Positions 1 through 8,468 of a stretch of 64,000 bases of DNA are shown one piece after another. The DNA comes from Woeseiaceae bacterium (GTDB lineage: Bacteria > Pseudomonadota > Gammaproteobacteria > Steroidobacterales > Woeseiaceae): assembly GCA_021773075.1 (NCBI GenBank), contig JAJFKT010000012.1, forward strand, positions 62,001-126,000, given 5' to 3'. Below the pieces are notes generated by a model. It was not told the origin of the DNA and did not search any database. It was given only the letters and a program-made list of their open reading frames with translations. Within the stretch, counting starts at the first letter, position 1, and the number at the start of each line of letters is the position of its first letter. The position numbers and the translations under genes are program-made.

Positions 1-532
1 CGACCTGGAACATGCCAAGCGGGATCGATAGATCCTTGAAGTACGGGATTAGTAACGAGGTCTGAACCTCGTCGGTCACCGTAACGTACAGAGCAATGGC
101 GGCGATAAGAGCCGCACTAGACTGCCAGAAGAGTTTTTGCTTCGCCGATATACCGGCCGGGTTTTGCAATACGAGTTTCTTGTAGTCATCGACATAACCG
201 ATGACACCGAAAGAGAGTGTTACGAAAAGCACAATCCAGACATAGTGATTTTCAAGGTCTGCCCACAGTACCGTGGCCACTGAAATAGCGGTAAGAATTA
301 GCGCACCGCCCATTGTCGGTGTGCCCGCTTTTAGCAAATGCGTTTCCGGGCCATCTTCGCGAACCGGCTGCCCAAGCTGATTGACGCTCAGACTCTTGAT
401 CATCCGTGGACCGACAATGAATGAAATTACGAGCGCCGTTAGTGCGCCAAGAATCGCCCGCATCGTCAAGTAACTGAAGACGTTGAACCCGGACTCAAAC
501 TGGGCGAGGTATTCAGTGAGATAAAGCAGCAT
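1..532 (-). CDS. mraY: MraY, phospho-MurNAc-pentapeptide transferase (N-terminal part, cut by window edge)
   Basis: Integral inner-membrane enzyme that transfers phospho-MurNAc-pentapeptide from UDP to undecaprenyl phosphate, making lipid I. The N-terminus reads MLLYLTEYLAQFESGFNVFS and continues with the family signatures GPRMI, GTPTMGG (about residue 74) and VIGYVDDYKK, the Asp pair that binds the magnesium-nucleotide. About 177 of the usual 360 residues are inside the window; the rest lies before position 1. The ATG is 2 nt after the murF stop, so it is the last visible gene of the mra/dcw operon. Identity is secure from motifs and order. Confidence 0.95.
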   Translation of the reverse strand, partial: MLLYLTEYLAQFESGFNVFSYLTMRAILGALTALVISFIVGPRMIKSLSVNQLGQPVREDGPETHLLKAGTPTMGGALILTAISVATVLWADLENHYVWIVLFVTLSFGVIGYVDDYKKLVLQNPAGISAKQKLFWQSSAALIAAIALYVTVTDEVQTSLLIPYFKDLSIPLGMFQV

Positions 533-534
533 GA

Positions 535-1893
535 TTAAGCCTCCTTTCTCACTGGATCAGATGCTTGCAAAGCACTGACGACGCGTTCCATGCGCATTCC
601 TCGTGAACCTTTGACCAGCACGTTCTGCTTGCTGCCAGTATTGCTCACGTCTGCAATTAGGGCATCGACATCCGCGTACCATTTCGCGCCTTCACCGAAA
701 CCCTGAACATATTGTTTTGCGAGATCGCCAAGCGCGAACAAGCGGTTCACACCGCTTGTTCGCGCCGACGCTCCAACCTCGCGATGCAATTCCTCTGCAT
801 CTTCTCCGAGTTCCTTCATGTCGCCGAGCACCAGCCAGCTCTCACCTTCGAGGCTCGCCAGAAACTCCGCAGCGGCAATTGTTGACAGCGGGTTTGCGTT
901 ATAACTGTCGTCGAATAAGGTACATCCGTTGATTCCGGACAATGGCTGCAAGCGACCCGCGACCGGAGCAACGCTCTCAAGCGCCGTTTTTATTTGCTCG
1001 CTATCGATACCGAGAACAGTCGCAACCGCCGCGGCTGCACAGGAATTGCGTACGTTGTGAATTCCCGGCAATGGCAGAGCGACTTTCAACGACGCTGTCG
1101 GCATGTGCAATTTGAACGTCGAGCCGGACGAGCTCGTAAGAATCTCGTCGGCACGAATATCTGCAGTAGCGGATAATCCGAAACTTAAGGATTCGACATC
1201 GCTCACCAATGACGACCAATAGTCGTAGTAATCGTCGTCAGCATTTAATACTGCGAACCGCGGTCGGTTTACGACCTCAAGAAGTTCGCCCTTGGCATGA
1301 GCAACACCCTCAACCGAACCGAAGCCTTCCAGATGTGCCGCCGCTGCATTGGTAATAACGACGACGTCGGGATTTGCGAGCGAAGCGAGATAAGCGATTT
1401 CGCCGGCGTGATTGGCACCCATTTCCAGTACGGCAAATTCATGTTCGTCGCTAATGCGAGCAAGCATTAAAGGCATACCGATGTCGTTATTCAGATTGCC
1501 TTCCGTTGCAAGCGTTGGCGCCGTGCTGCCGAGGCATGCCGAGACCAGTTCCTTTAGCGTCGTCTTGCCGTTACTTCCGGTTATACCGACGACGCAGACG
1601 TCCTTGCTGTTGCGCCAGGCTGCAGCAAACCGACCCAGCGCCAGCTTTGCATCGTCCACCGTTATTTGTGCAATATCGGCACTGACGACGCTGCCCACAA
1701 CAGCGCCCGCCGCAAGGCTGGCGCTGGCCTTGCCGACGTAGTCACGTCCGTCAAAGTTTGGCCCCTGGAGGGCGAAAAACAATTCACCAGCACGAATCGT
1801 GCGTGTATCGGTGCTAACGCCTTTGAACTGGCGGTCTTCTCCGTGAAGAACCCCATCGATGCAATCTGCGGCTAAGGAAAGCGAATCAATCAT
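535..1893 (-). CDS. murF: MurF, UDP-MurNAc-tripeptide D-alanyl-D-alanine ligase
   Basis: Cytoplasmic Mur ligase that adds D-Ala-D-Ala to UDP-MurNAc-tripeptide, completing the peptidoglycan precursor. 452 residues, normal for the family. The ATP-binding loop GITGSNGKTT lies near residue 105, followed by the central-domain LEMGANHAGEI segment and the C-terminal DSYNANP motif near residue 329. The start overlaps the murE stop by 4 nt (ATGA), which implies translational coupling within the dcw operon. Confidence 0.97.
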   Translation of the reverse strand: MIDSLSLAADCIDGVLHGEDRQFKGVSTDTRTIRAGELFFALQGPNFDGRDYVGKASASLAAGAVVGSVVSADIAQITVDDAKLALGRFAAAWRNSKDVCVVGITGSNGKTTLKELVSACLGSTAPTLATEGNLNNDIGMPLMLARISDEHEFAVLEMGANHAGEIAYLASLANPDVVVITNAAAAHLEGFGSVEGVAHAKGELLEVVNRPRFAVLNADDDYYDYWSSLVSDVESLSFGLSATADIRADEILTSSSGSTFKLHMPTASLKVALPLPGIHNVRNSCAAAAVATVLGIDSEQIKTALESVAPVAGRLQPLSGINGCTLFDDSYNANPLSTIAAAEFLASLEGESWLVLGDMKELGEDAEELHREVGASARTSGVNRLFALGDLAKQYVQGFGEGAKWYADVDALIADVSNTGSKQNVLVKGSRGMRMERVVSALQASDPVRKEA

Positions 1894-3392
1894 TTGCCGC
1901 CCTCTTTCGAGCGGGCCGCTACGAGTGCGAGTTCGTAATCAGAAAAGTGCTGCCGCTCGCCCTTAACTTCCTGGTAGTTTTCATGGCCTTTCCCGGCGAT
2001 AAGTACAACATCTTCTGGCGCAGCCTTCGAAATCGCCCAGGCAATGGCCGATGCGCGGTCTTCGATGACGGTCACCGCTTTCGGCCTACCGACGCCCGAC
2101 AGAATCTCGTTGATAATGTGCTGCGGATCTTCGTTGCGCGGATTATCAGTCGTGACCAGAACCTGATCCGCGAAATGCTCAGCGAGTTTGCCCATCAGGG
2201 ATCGCTTGCCTGTGTCGCGATCTCCGCCACAGCCAAACACGCACCAGAGACGGCCGCGGCAGTGGGGGCGCAATGCACGCAATGCCGACTCGAGGGCGTC
2301 CGGCGTATGGGCGTAATCGACAAAGACGGTCAATGCTGACGTCGCCACTTGCTGCATGCGACCCGCTGGTGCCTTGAGCAACTGCAGCACATCACAGGTC
2401 TGCTCGAATTCGACTCCCGTGGCTAGCAAATAGGCCATTGCGATAGCTGCGTTCGCGACATTGAAGTCGCCGGGCAGCGGCAGCGCGAATTTTCCATCGC
2501 CCCAGGAACTGGCCACGGTCACATCAGATCCATACTCCCTGGCTACGACTGATCGAACAAAAACATAGGGTCTGCCATTTCTGACCCGATCAAAATTGGT
2601 CGACACGGTGATGACATCCTGGCCACATCGAGAAGCCAGTTCCGTTCCGTACTCCGAGTCAATATTGATGATCTTGTGCTTGGCTGGCGTCGCGAGAAAC
2701 AGCCGTGCCTTCGCTTCAAAGTAATTCGCCATGTCGCCGTGATAGTCGAGATGGTCGCGCGTGAGATTCGTAAACAGTGCCGCATCAAATTCAACCCCAT
2801 CGACTCGGCCTTGCGACAGCGCATGTGAGGAAACTTCGATTGCGGCGTGCGTCGCACCTGCATTGATGAATTCCGCCAGACGCCCGTGCATCTCAACCAC
2901 CGCGGGCGTGGTCATACCTTCTTCGCCATCAAGCTGATCAACGCCGTAGCCCAAAGTACCGACATAAGCGCAGCGACTGTCCAATTGATGCAGACACTGT
3001 GCCAGTAACCAGGCGACGGTGGTTTTACCATTGGTTCCGGTAACACCGATGGTCTTTATCGCCTTTGACGGGTAGCCGTAGTATCGATTCGCGATTTCGC
3101 CCAGTCGTGCGGCTAGATTTTCGACCGCGAACATTGGGACCCCAATGTCTTCTGGCGATTCTGCCGTGTTGGCATCAAAAACCACTGCGAGGACACCTGC
3201 ATCCTTGGCCTGTTGCAAATAATCCAGGCCATGACTGCTGATTCCCTCGCACGCCAGGAATAAATATCCGGGCTGCAATAGCCGACTGTCACTCGCAATT
3301 CCGGCGACAGCGATGTCCGGCGCATCAACAAAGTCGCGCAGCAGATCGCTGAGTGTCGGTGTGGAATGCACTGCTATGGCCGGCACGCTCAT
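1890..3392 (-). CDS. murE: MurE, UDP-MurNAc-L-Ala-D-Glu:meso-DAP ligase
   Basis: Cytoplasmic Mur ligase adding the third stem-peptide residue. 500 residues. The P-loop GVTGTNGKTT is near residue 116 and the C-terminal domain carries TTDNPRNEDP; the DNPR tetrad is the known signature of enzymes that use meso-diaminopimelate rather than lysine. This fixes the wall as Gram-negative meso-DAP type. It overlaps ftsI upstream and murF downstream by 4 nt each. Confidence 0.97.
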   Translation of the reverse strand: MSVPAIAVHSTPTLSDLLRDFVDAPDIAVAGIASDSRLLQPGYLFLACEGISSHGLDYLQQAKDAGVLAVVFDANTAESPEDIGVPMFAVENLAARLGEIANRYYGYPSKAIKTIGVTGTNGKTTVAWLLAQCLHQLDSRCAYVGTLGYGVDQLDGEEGMTTPAVVEMHGRLAEFINAGATHAAIEVSSHALSQGRVDGVEFDAALFTNLTRDHLDYHGDMANYFEAKARLFLATPAKHKIINIDSEYGTELASRCGQDVITVSTNFDRVRNGRPYVFVRSVVAREYGSDVTVASSWGDGKFALPLPGDFNVANAAIAMAYLLATGVEFEQTCDVLQLLKAPAGRMQQVATSALTVFVDYAHTPDALESALRALRPHCRGRLWCVFGCGGDRDTGKRSLMGKLAEHFADQVLVTTDNPRNEDPQHIINEILSGVGRPKAVTVIEDRASAIAWAISKAAPEDVVLIAGKGHENYQEVKGERQHFSDYELALVAARSKEGGK

Positions 3393-5131
3393 TGACCTGC
3401 GGTCCGGTCTGCCATCGCCTGCATGACACTGCCGGGATCGCGCGCGGGCATCGCATCAGGTGGCACCGCCAACAATCGTAATGACTCTGCCATGACATCA
3501 GCAAAAACCGGTGCCGCGACGTCGCTTCCGTAGTAAAGCTCACCGCTGGGCTCATCAATCACAACCACTGTCGCGAGGCGAGGATCGCTTGCCGGCGCAA
3601 GACCGGCAAATATTGAAATGTATTTGTCTTTCGAGTAGCCGCCTTTTGCAAACTTCCACGCGGTTCCGGTCTTGCCGGCTACGCGGTATCCATCGACTGA
3701 CGCCTTCGTGCCAGTACCGCCAGGCCGAACGACTTCCTCGAGCATTCTTCGCACTGCCGTTGCTGTGTCAGCCGATACTATTCGATCGCCTCGCGTCGGT
3801 TCTTCGGTCGCAAACAATGAAATTTCTTGCAGTATGCCGCCGTTACCGATGGCCGCGTAGGCCTGCGCCAGTTGCAGCGGAGTTACTGAAATTCCGTAGC
3901 CATAGGCAATGGTCGCCTGGGAAATTGGCCGCCAGTTGCTGTAGTGCGTCAACATGCCGGCCGACTCACCCGGGAAACCACTGCTGGTCATCTCGCCAAG
4001 GCCAAACCCGGACATCGTTCCCCAAAGCTGGTCTGGCTGCAGGGTCATGGCCAGCTTCGTCGCACCGACGTTACTCGAACGTGCCAGTATCGTTGTTAAG
4101 CTGATTCGCCCGAGATTGCGACTGTCCTCGATCTTTTTTGCGCCTACCGTCACATAACCAGGCGCTGTATCCACGACGCTGCTTGGACGGTATTGACCAC
4201 TTTCCAACGCCGCAGCGACGATCAGAGGTTTGATACTTGAGCCCGGCTCGAAGATATCGGTTATCGCACGGTTCCGATAACGCGCAGCAACGAACTGTGA
4301 ACGATCGTTAGGGTTGTAGGTTGGCTGATTAACCATCGCCAGAACTTCACCCGTCTTCACGTCCAGAATCACAACTGAGCCTGAGCGAGCATTGTGTGAC
4401 TTAACGGCTGCTTTTAGCGTGCGGTACGCAAGGTATTGAAGTCGCAGATCGATGCTGGTGTGCAGGTCTTTGCCATGATGTGGCGGCCGAATACTTTCTA
4501 CATTTTCGATCGAGTGTCCGAGCCGATCCTTCAATACACGTTTCGCACCCGGCTCTCCCTCAAGCCAGTAGTTCATCGCAAGCTCGAGACCTTCCTGTCC
4601 TTCATCGTCGATGTTCGTAAAACCGACCAGATGTCCGGTCACTTCAGACGCCGGATAGTAGCGGCGGTACTCGCGCTGCACATTTATGCCGGGGAGATTC
4701 AAAGCCATTACGCGTTGCGCTGCACTTGGATCCAGGTGCCGCTTCAGGTACAAAAACTCCTTATCCATGCTGCGTGTTATGCGCCGCATTAGAGTTTCTG
4801 ACTTCACATCAAGCGCTTTGGCCAGTTGTGGAACCTTGTCAACGGCGCCCGCAAACTCTTTCGGATTCACCCAAATGCTGTCTACCGGTGTACTTATGGC
4901 GAGCGGCTCACCGTTTCTATCGAGGATCGTGCCGCGATGCGCGGTGATGGATTCGGTACGAAGGTGGCGGGTATCAGCCTGGTGATTCAGGAAATCCTTA
5001 TCCAGAACCTGAAGATGAACTGCGCGCGCAACCAGGGATGACGCAACCATCGCAAAAAAGGCCATTACGAGCGTCACTCTGCCGTTGAAGCGTCGTGCGG
5101 TTTTTTGTTTTGTTTCTGCGCCGCGTGTCAT
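3389..5131 (-). CDS. ftsI: FtsI (PBP3), septal peptidoglycan transpeptidase
   Basis: Bitopic membrane class B penicillin-binding protein that cross-links septal peptidoglycan. 580 residues. A short cytoplasmic N-terminus precedes one membrane segment at about residues 19-40, then the dimerisation/pedestal domain and the transpeptidase domain. The three active-site motifs are visible: SxxK as GSSIKP with nucleophile S298, SxN as RSSNVG, and KTG as GKTGTAWK near residue 490. The start overlaps the ftsL stop by 4 nt. Confidence 0.96.
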   Translation of the reverse strand: MTRGAETKQKTARRFNGRVTLVMAFFAMVASSLVARAVHLQVLDKDFLNHQADTRHLRTESITAHRGTILDRNGEPLAISTPVDSIWVNPKEFAGAVDKVPQLAKALDVKSETLMRRITRSMDKEFLYLKRHLDPSAAQRVMALNLPGINVQREYRRYYPASEVTGHLVGFTNIDDEGQEGLELAMNYWLEGEPGAKRVLKDRLGHSIENVESIRPPHHGKDLHTSIDLRLQYLAYRTLKAAVKSHNARSGSVVILDVKTGEVLAMVNQPTYNPNDRSQFVAARYRNRAITDIFEPGSSIKPLIVAAALESGQYRPSSVVDTAPGYVTVGAKKIEDSRNLGRISLTTILARSSNVGATKLAMTLQPDQLWGTMSGFGLGEMTSSGFPGESAGMLTHYSNWRPISQATIAYGYGISVTPLQLAQAYAAIGNGGILQEISLFATEEPTRGDRIVSADTATAVRRMLEEVVRPGGTGTKASVDGYRVAGKTGTAWKFAKGGYSKDKYISIFAGLAPASDPRLATVVVIDEPSGELYYGSDVAAPVFADVMAESLRLLAVPPDAMPARDPGSVMQAMADRTAGQ

Positions 5132-5415
5132 GGTCGTTCAATTATGTAGATTTCCGAAGAATCAGGTCGCGCAAGCGACAGGTCGTCAGTTGCGACCCGT
5201 TCGATTCGCGCGTGTGTGGCCCAGGTGCTTTGTTCGATCTGCAACTGACCCCATTCAATATTCAATTCATCGCGTTCATGCGTTAATGCTTCGAGTTCAA
5301 CAAACAGCTTTCGCGATTCGTGCTTCGTATATACGAGTGCCATCGAACTCAGCACACAAACGACTGCGAATACGAAAACCAGCAAGAACGGCTGCCGTAG
5401 CTTTGCAGGCTGCAT
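5128..5415 (-). CDS. ftsL: FtsL, cell division protein
   Basis: Small bitopic divisome protein that partners FtsB and FtsQ and helps activate FtsWI. 95 residues: basic cytoplasmic N-terminus, one membrane segment at about residues 10-28, then a charged periplasmic helix (SRKLFVELEALTHERDEL) expected to form a coiled coil. Sequence conservation of FtsL is low, so the call rests on size, topology and place between rsmH and ftsI. The ATG overlaps the rsmH stop by 1 nt (TGATG). Confidence 0.9.
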   Translation of the reverse strand: MQPAKLRQPFLLVFVFAVVCVLSSMALVYTKHESRKLFVELEALTHERDELNIEWGQLQIEQSTWATHARIERVATDDLSLARPDSSEIYIIERP

Positions 5416-6350
5416 CAGGTACGTTCCGCTATACGAAGGCGCGCACTTCGTGCACGACGGTTACTAGTGGTTTCTTCATCATTCGCGACAATTACTTTAC
5501 CGATAGCCTTTAACTTTGGCCGAAACTCATCCGGCATCGTTGGCATACCGCGATACTGCTCCGGCTCGCTGGAGGTATTTCGAATGAATCGCTTCACCAT
5601 GCGATCTTCCAGCGAATGAAAACTAATGACGCAGAGTCGACCACCTTCCTTCAGGACGTCGACCGACTGATTGAGCAGCGCTTCGAGCTGTTCGAGTTCA
5701 CCATTTATGGCGATTCGAATCGCCTGAAACGTTTTCGTCGCAGGGTGTTTTTTCTGCGCACGAACTTTTGCCGGCACCGCGTTTTCGACGATTGCGGCCA
5801 GCTGGCCGGTGCTTGCAATAGGTGCAACAACACGAGCATCACAAATCGCGCGTGCGATTCGCGACGCGTGAGTTTCCTCACCGAATTGTCGCAATATTCG
5901 TATCAATTTTTTTTGTTCCACATGTTGAAGAAAATCACTCGCTGAGGTGCCCGAGTCCGGGTCCATTCGCATATCGAGTGGGCCGTCGCGGAGGAAACTG
6001 AAGCCTCGATGGGCTTCATCCAGTTGTGGGGAGGAGACGCCCAGGTCAAAGATGAGTCCGTCGACTTGTTTGTTGAGATGCCTTTCTTCAATGAGTTTCT
6101 TAAGTTGCGCACTTTCACCCCTGATTAGCTCGAAGCGCGGATCATCCGTAAGAGACTGAGGTGCTGAAGCGATTGCGTCCGGATCTCGATCGATTCCGAT
6201 CAGTCTTCCGTCCGAGTTGAGACGCTTCAGTATCTCTCCGCTATGACCACCGCGACCGAACGTTCCATCGACGTAACAGCCGTCTTTTTTTATATCCAGT
6301 CCGTCAAGAACTGGCCCCAGCAGCACCGGGACATGCTCGTTGCTGCTCAT
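5415..6350 (-). CDS. rsmH: RsmH (MraW), 16S rRNA C1402 N4-methyltransferase
   Basis: SAM-dependent methyltransferase that methylates N4 of C1402 in the 16S rRNA P site. 311 residues, typical length. The SAM-binding motif YVDGTFGRGGHS is near residue 27, followed by the family segments LIFDLGVSSPQLD and CVISFHSLEDRMVKRF. It is the second gene of the mra operon, 15 nt downstream of mraZ. The rsmI product, encoded about 1.3 kb upstream, modifies the same nucleotide. Confidence 0.96.
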   Translation of the reverse strand: MSSNEHVPVLLGPVLDGLDIKKDGCYVDGTFGRGGHSGEILKRLNSDGRLIGIDRDPDAIASAPQSLTDDPRFELIRGESAQLKKLIEERHLNKQVDGLIFDLGVSSPQLDEAHRGFSFLRDGPLDMRMDPDSGTSASDFLQHVEQKKLIRILRQFGEETHASRIARAICDARVVAPIASTGQLAAIVENAVPAKVRAQKKHPATKTFQAIRIAINGELEQLEALLNQSVDVLKEGGRLCVISFHSLEDRMVKRFIRNTSSEPEQYRGMPTMPDEFRPKLKAIGKVIVANDEETTSNRRARSARLRIAERT

Positions 6351-6365
6351 AGCAAGACCCGCTCC

Positions 6366-6815
6366 CTAGAACGAAATCGAAGCGAGGTCGGCCGGCATAT
6401 CGCCGTCATCCTCTTCTGATAGCCACGCGTCGCGCTTTTCGTTCCAGGTTGCCTCATCCCACAATTCAAACTTGTTGCCCTGACCGATCAGCATTCCCTG
6501 CTTTTCAATGGCAGCGAATTCACGCAGTTCCTTAGAAACCAGAATCCGGCCATTTGCATCCATCTCGACGTCGGTTGCATAACCGACCATAATCCGCACT
6601 ATTCGACGTGCGGTCTTGTTCATGCTGGGCAGGCGCACCAACTTGCTCTCGAGCTCCTCCCAGTCGGGCAGTGGATACACGAGGAGGCAGTGGTCTTTGT
6701 CTACTGTCACAATCAATTGGCCATCACAACGCGTAGACAGCCGCTCCCGATACCGGGTCGGTATTGCCATACGCCCTTTGGCGTCGAGTGATACTTTTGT
6801 AGCCCCTCTAAACAC
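6366..6815 (-). CDS. mraZ: MraZ, transcriptional regulator of the dcw operon
   Basis: DNA-binding AbrB-fold protein with two DXXXR repeats that regulates its own operon and forms a ring-shaped oligomer. I choose the GTG at 6813-6815, giving a 149-residue protein starting FRGATKVSLDAKGR, the invariant family start. A longer in-frame reading back to 6884 would run through the MraZ boxes and promoter-proximal DNA and is not credible. The first DxxxR is DAKGR near residue 10; the second, DANGR, lies near residue 88. First gene of the mra operon. Confidence 0.93.
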   Translation of the reverse strand: MFRGATKVSLDAKGRMAIPTRYRERLSTRCDGQLIVTVDKDHCLLVYPLPDWEELESKLVRLPSMNKTARRIVRIMVGYATDVEMDANGRILVSKELREFAAIEKQGMLIGQGNKFELWDEATWNEKRDAWLSEEDDGDMPADLASISF

Positions 6816-6869
6816 GGTGGTTCGGACTTGCCGGGGATCGCTCTTCTGGCGCGATATCCGGGCTCTCTG

Positions 6870-6893
6870 CCCATTTCCTCCCACTTTTTTCCA
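6870..6893 (-). promoter_or_regulatory. MraZ operator: three TGG(G) direct repeats
   Basis: Reading the minus strand, TGGAA, TGGGA and TGGGC occur at exact 10-nt intervals, separated by 5-nt spacers, between the promoter and the mraZ start. This matches the known MraZ repeat architecture (TGGGN with 5-nt spacers). It lies just downstream of the -10, across the expected transcription start, so it fits autorepression. Binding itself is inferred. Confidence 0.85.
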
Positions 6894-6902
6894 CTTTTCA
6901 AC

Positions 6903-6931
6903 ACTATAGGTGCGGCCCTTTATGCGGTCAA
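6903..6931 (-). promoter_or_regulatory. Sigma-70-type promoter of the mra/dcw operon
   Basis: On the minus strand TTGACC (6926-6931) and TATAGT (6903-6908) are separated by exactly 17 nt, close to the sigma-70 consensus. The expected start near 6896 would place the three MraZ boxes at the beginning of the transcript. Confidence 0.82.
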
Positions 6932-7190
6932 CAACACTTACGGAATAATTGTTGTTGTACAGGGACTTAGAGGCGATCTGGTGGCCCAGAAAGGGCGAAA
7001 AGTGGCAGCCTTCGCGCGAGCAAAATCAAATGCTTACAGGTTTATCTTCGACAGAGCCTTACGTTCGGGTCGAAAAACAGCGACAGCCAGTGATTTCAAG
7101 CGCGTTTTTCTGGCGTTTGCGCAAACAACGTTCGGTATCGGGCCTACGCACAAGAATAAATATAACATATTGATTTAAAAGGGAAAAGGT
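6932..7190. other. Intergenic stretch between mra promoter and rnpB 3' end
   Basis: I see no credible gene here: no reading frame with a ribosome site or recognisable protein. The part next to rnpB (7150-7190) is AT-rich; on the minus strand the rnpB end is followed by short T-runs that could help termination, but there is no clear terminator hairpin beyond the rnpB P1 helix. Confidence 0.5.
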
Positions 7191-7568
7191 GAGAAAGCCG
7201 GAGCCAGCAATAAGCCGGGTTCTGTCATCGACAACCATTCATCTGGGATAACTGTCACCAGTTACCTCAAGCAACCTACCCGGGAGTCCGCTCGGAACCG
7301 GCGGTGCGAGCAAGCCCGCGTACTCCCCTATTTGGTCTTGCTCCGGGCGGGGTTTACCGTGCCGCGAGCTGTTACCAGTCGCGCGGTGCGCTCTTACCGC
7401 ACCTTTTCACCCTTACCGGTCGCCGCGAACGACGACAGGCGGTCTGTTTTCTGTGGCACTTTCCATAGGCTCGCGCCTCCCAGGCGTTACCTGGCGCCCT
7501 GTCCGAAGGAGCCCGGACTTTCCTCTATAGCGAACTACAGCGATTGTCTGGCCAACTCCGGCTTTCTC
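7191..7568 (-). ncRNA. rnpB: RNase P RNA, class A
   Basis: Catalytic RNA that matures the 5' ends of tRNAs. On the minus strand the 5' end gives the P1 strand GAGAAAGCCGGAG (from 7568), which pairs perfectly with CTCCGGCTTTCTC at the 3' end (7191-7203). Conserved core pieces are GAGGAAAGTCCGGGC near the 5' end, AAGGGTGAAAAGGTGCGGTA in the middle and CAGAACCCGGCTTAT near the 3' end. Its place between rsmI and mraZ is the same as in Pseudomonas. Protein-length reading frames across it are spurious. Confidence 0.97.
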
Positions 7569-7601
7569 GGCGGCGAGTCTACTCCAAATATCGAAAAGGT
7601 C

Positions 7602-8435
7602 CTACACGCCCTTCAATTTCAGCAGTCTGGAGTACAATTCGTTGCGCTTCAGCCCCGTCGCTTCGGCTGCGATTTTCGCTGCATCTTTGGCTGCGAAGTG
7701 CAGAGACAAGGCCGTCAAAAGTCGGTCAACCTCGAATGGCGATTCCTGCTTTTCCGTCGAGCCCGCGACTACCAGAACGAATTCGCCTTTGCCAACGATC
7801 GACCCATTCTTGAGTTTTTGCTGTAGCTCACCTAAAGATTCCTGAATACACTGTTCGTGCATTTTCGTCAGCTCCCGGCCAACGAATGCCTGTCGATCAA
7901 GTCCAAAAGCGCCACACATATCGTCGATACTCTCAGTAATCCTGTGCACCGATTCATAGAAGATCATGGTGCGCGCCTGTGTTGCCAGCGATGCGAGGAA
8001 ATCTCGCCGTGCCGCCTGCCTGGACGGCAGGAATCCTTCGAAGCAAAACCGGTCCGTCGAAATTCCAGCCGCTGAAAGCGCAGCAGTTACAGCACTTGCA
8101 CCGGGAATTGGCGATACCTGGATACCGGAGTTGTGCGCCTCTCTGACCAGTCGAAATCCCGGATCGCTCACCAGCGGCGTACCAGCGTCACTGACGAGTG
8201 CCACATTATTGCCATCTTTTAGTGATTGTATGATGCCGGGTACGACCTTTTCTTCATTGTGATCGTGCAACGCCATAAGTCGTGTTTTAGCGCCGATATG
8301 CATTAGCAATCGCCTGGTGTGCCGGGTATCCTCGGCAGCAATGAGACTCACTTCAGCGAGTGTTTGGGCTGCTCGCGGCGTTAGATCTTCGAGATTGCCG
8401 ATCGGCGTTGCAACAACATAGAGTGTGCCGCTCAT
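7602..8435 (-). CDS. rsmI: RsmI, 16S rRNA C1402 2'-O-methyltransferase
   Basis: SAM-dependent tetrapyrrole-methylase-fold enzyme that methylates the ribose of C1402 of 16S rRNA. 277 residues, usual length. Motifs: LYVVATPIGNLEDLTPRA at the N-terminus, EDTRHTRRLL near residue 35 and DAGTPLVSDPG near residue 80. Divergent from lpoA with only about 33 nt between the two start codons, so any promoter must overlap coding sequence. Confidence 0.96.
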   Translation of the reverse strand: MSGTLYVVATPIGNLEDLTPRAAQTLAEVSLIAAEDTRHTRRLLMHIGAKTRLMALHDHNEEKVVPGIIQSLKDGNNVALVSDAGTPLVSDPGFRLVREAHNSGIQVSPIPGASAVTAALSAAGISTDRFCFEGFLPSRQAARRDFLASLATQARTMIFYESVHRITESIDDMCGAFGLDRQAFVGRELTKMHEQCIQESLGELQQKLKNGSIVGKGEFVLVVAGSTEKQESPFEVDRLLTALSLHFAAKDAAKIAAEATGLKRNELYSRLLKLKGV

Positions 8436-8468
8436 TTGGCCTTCGACCTTTTTGATATTTTTGGATTA

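Noticed and set aside
7332..7826. Protein-coding frames on the plus strand across 7332-7826
   Set aside because: They cross the RNase P RNA and the antisense side of rsmI; the RNA and rsmI explain the sequence fully.
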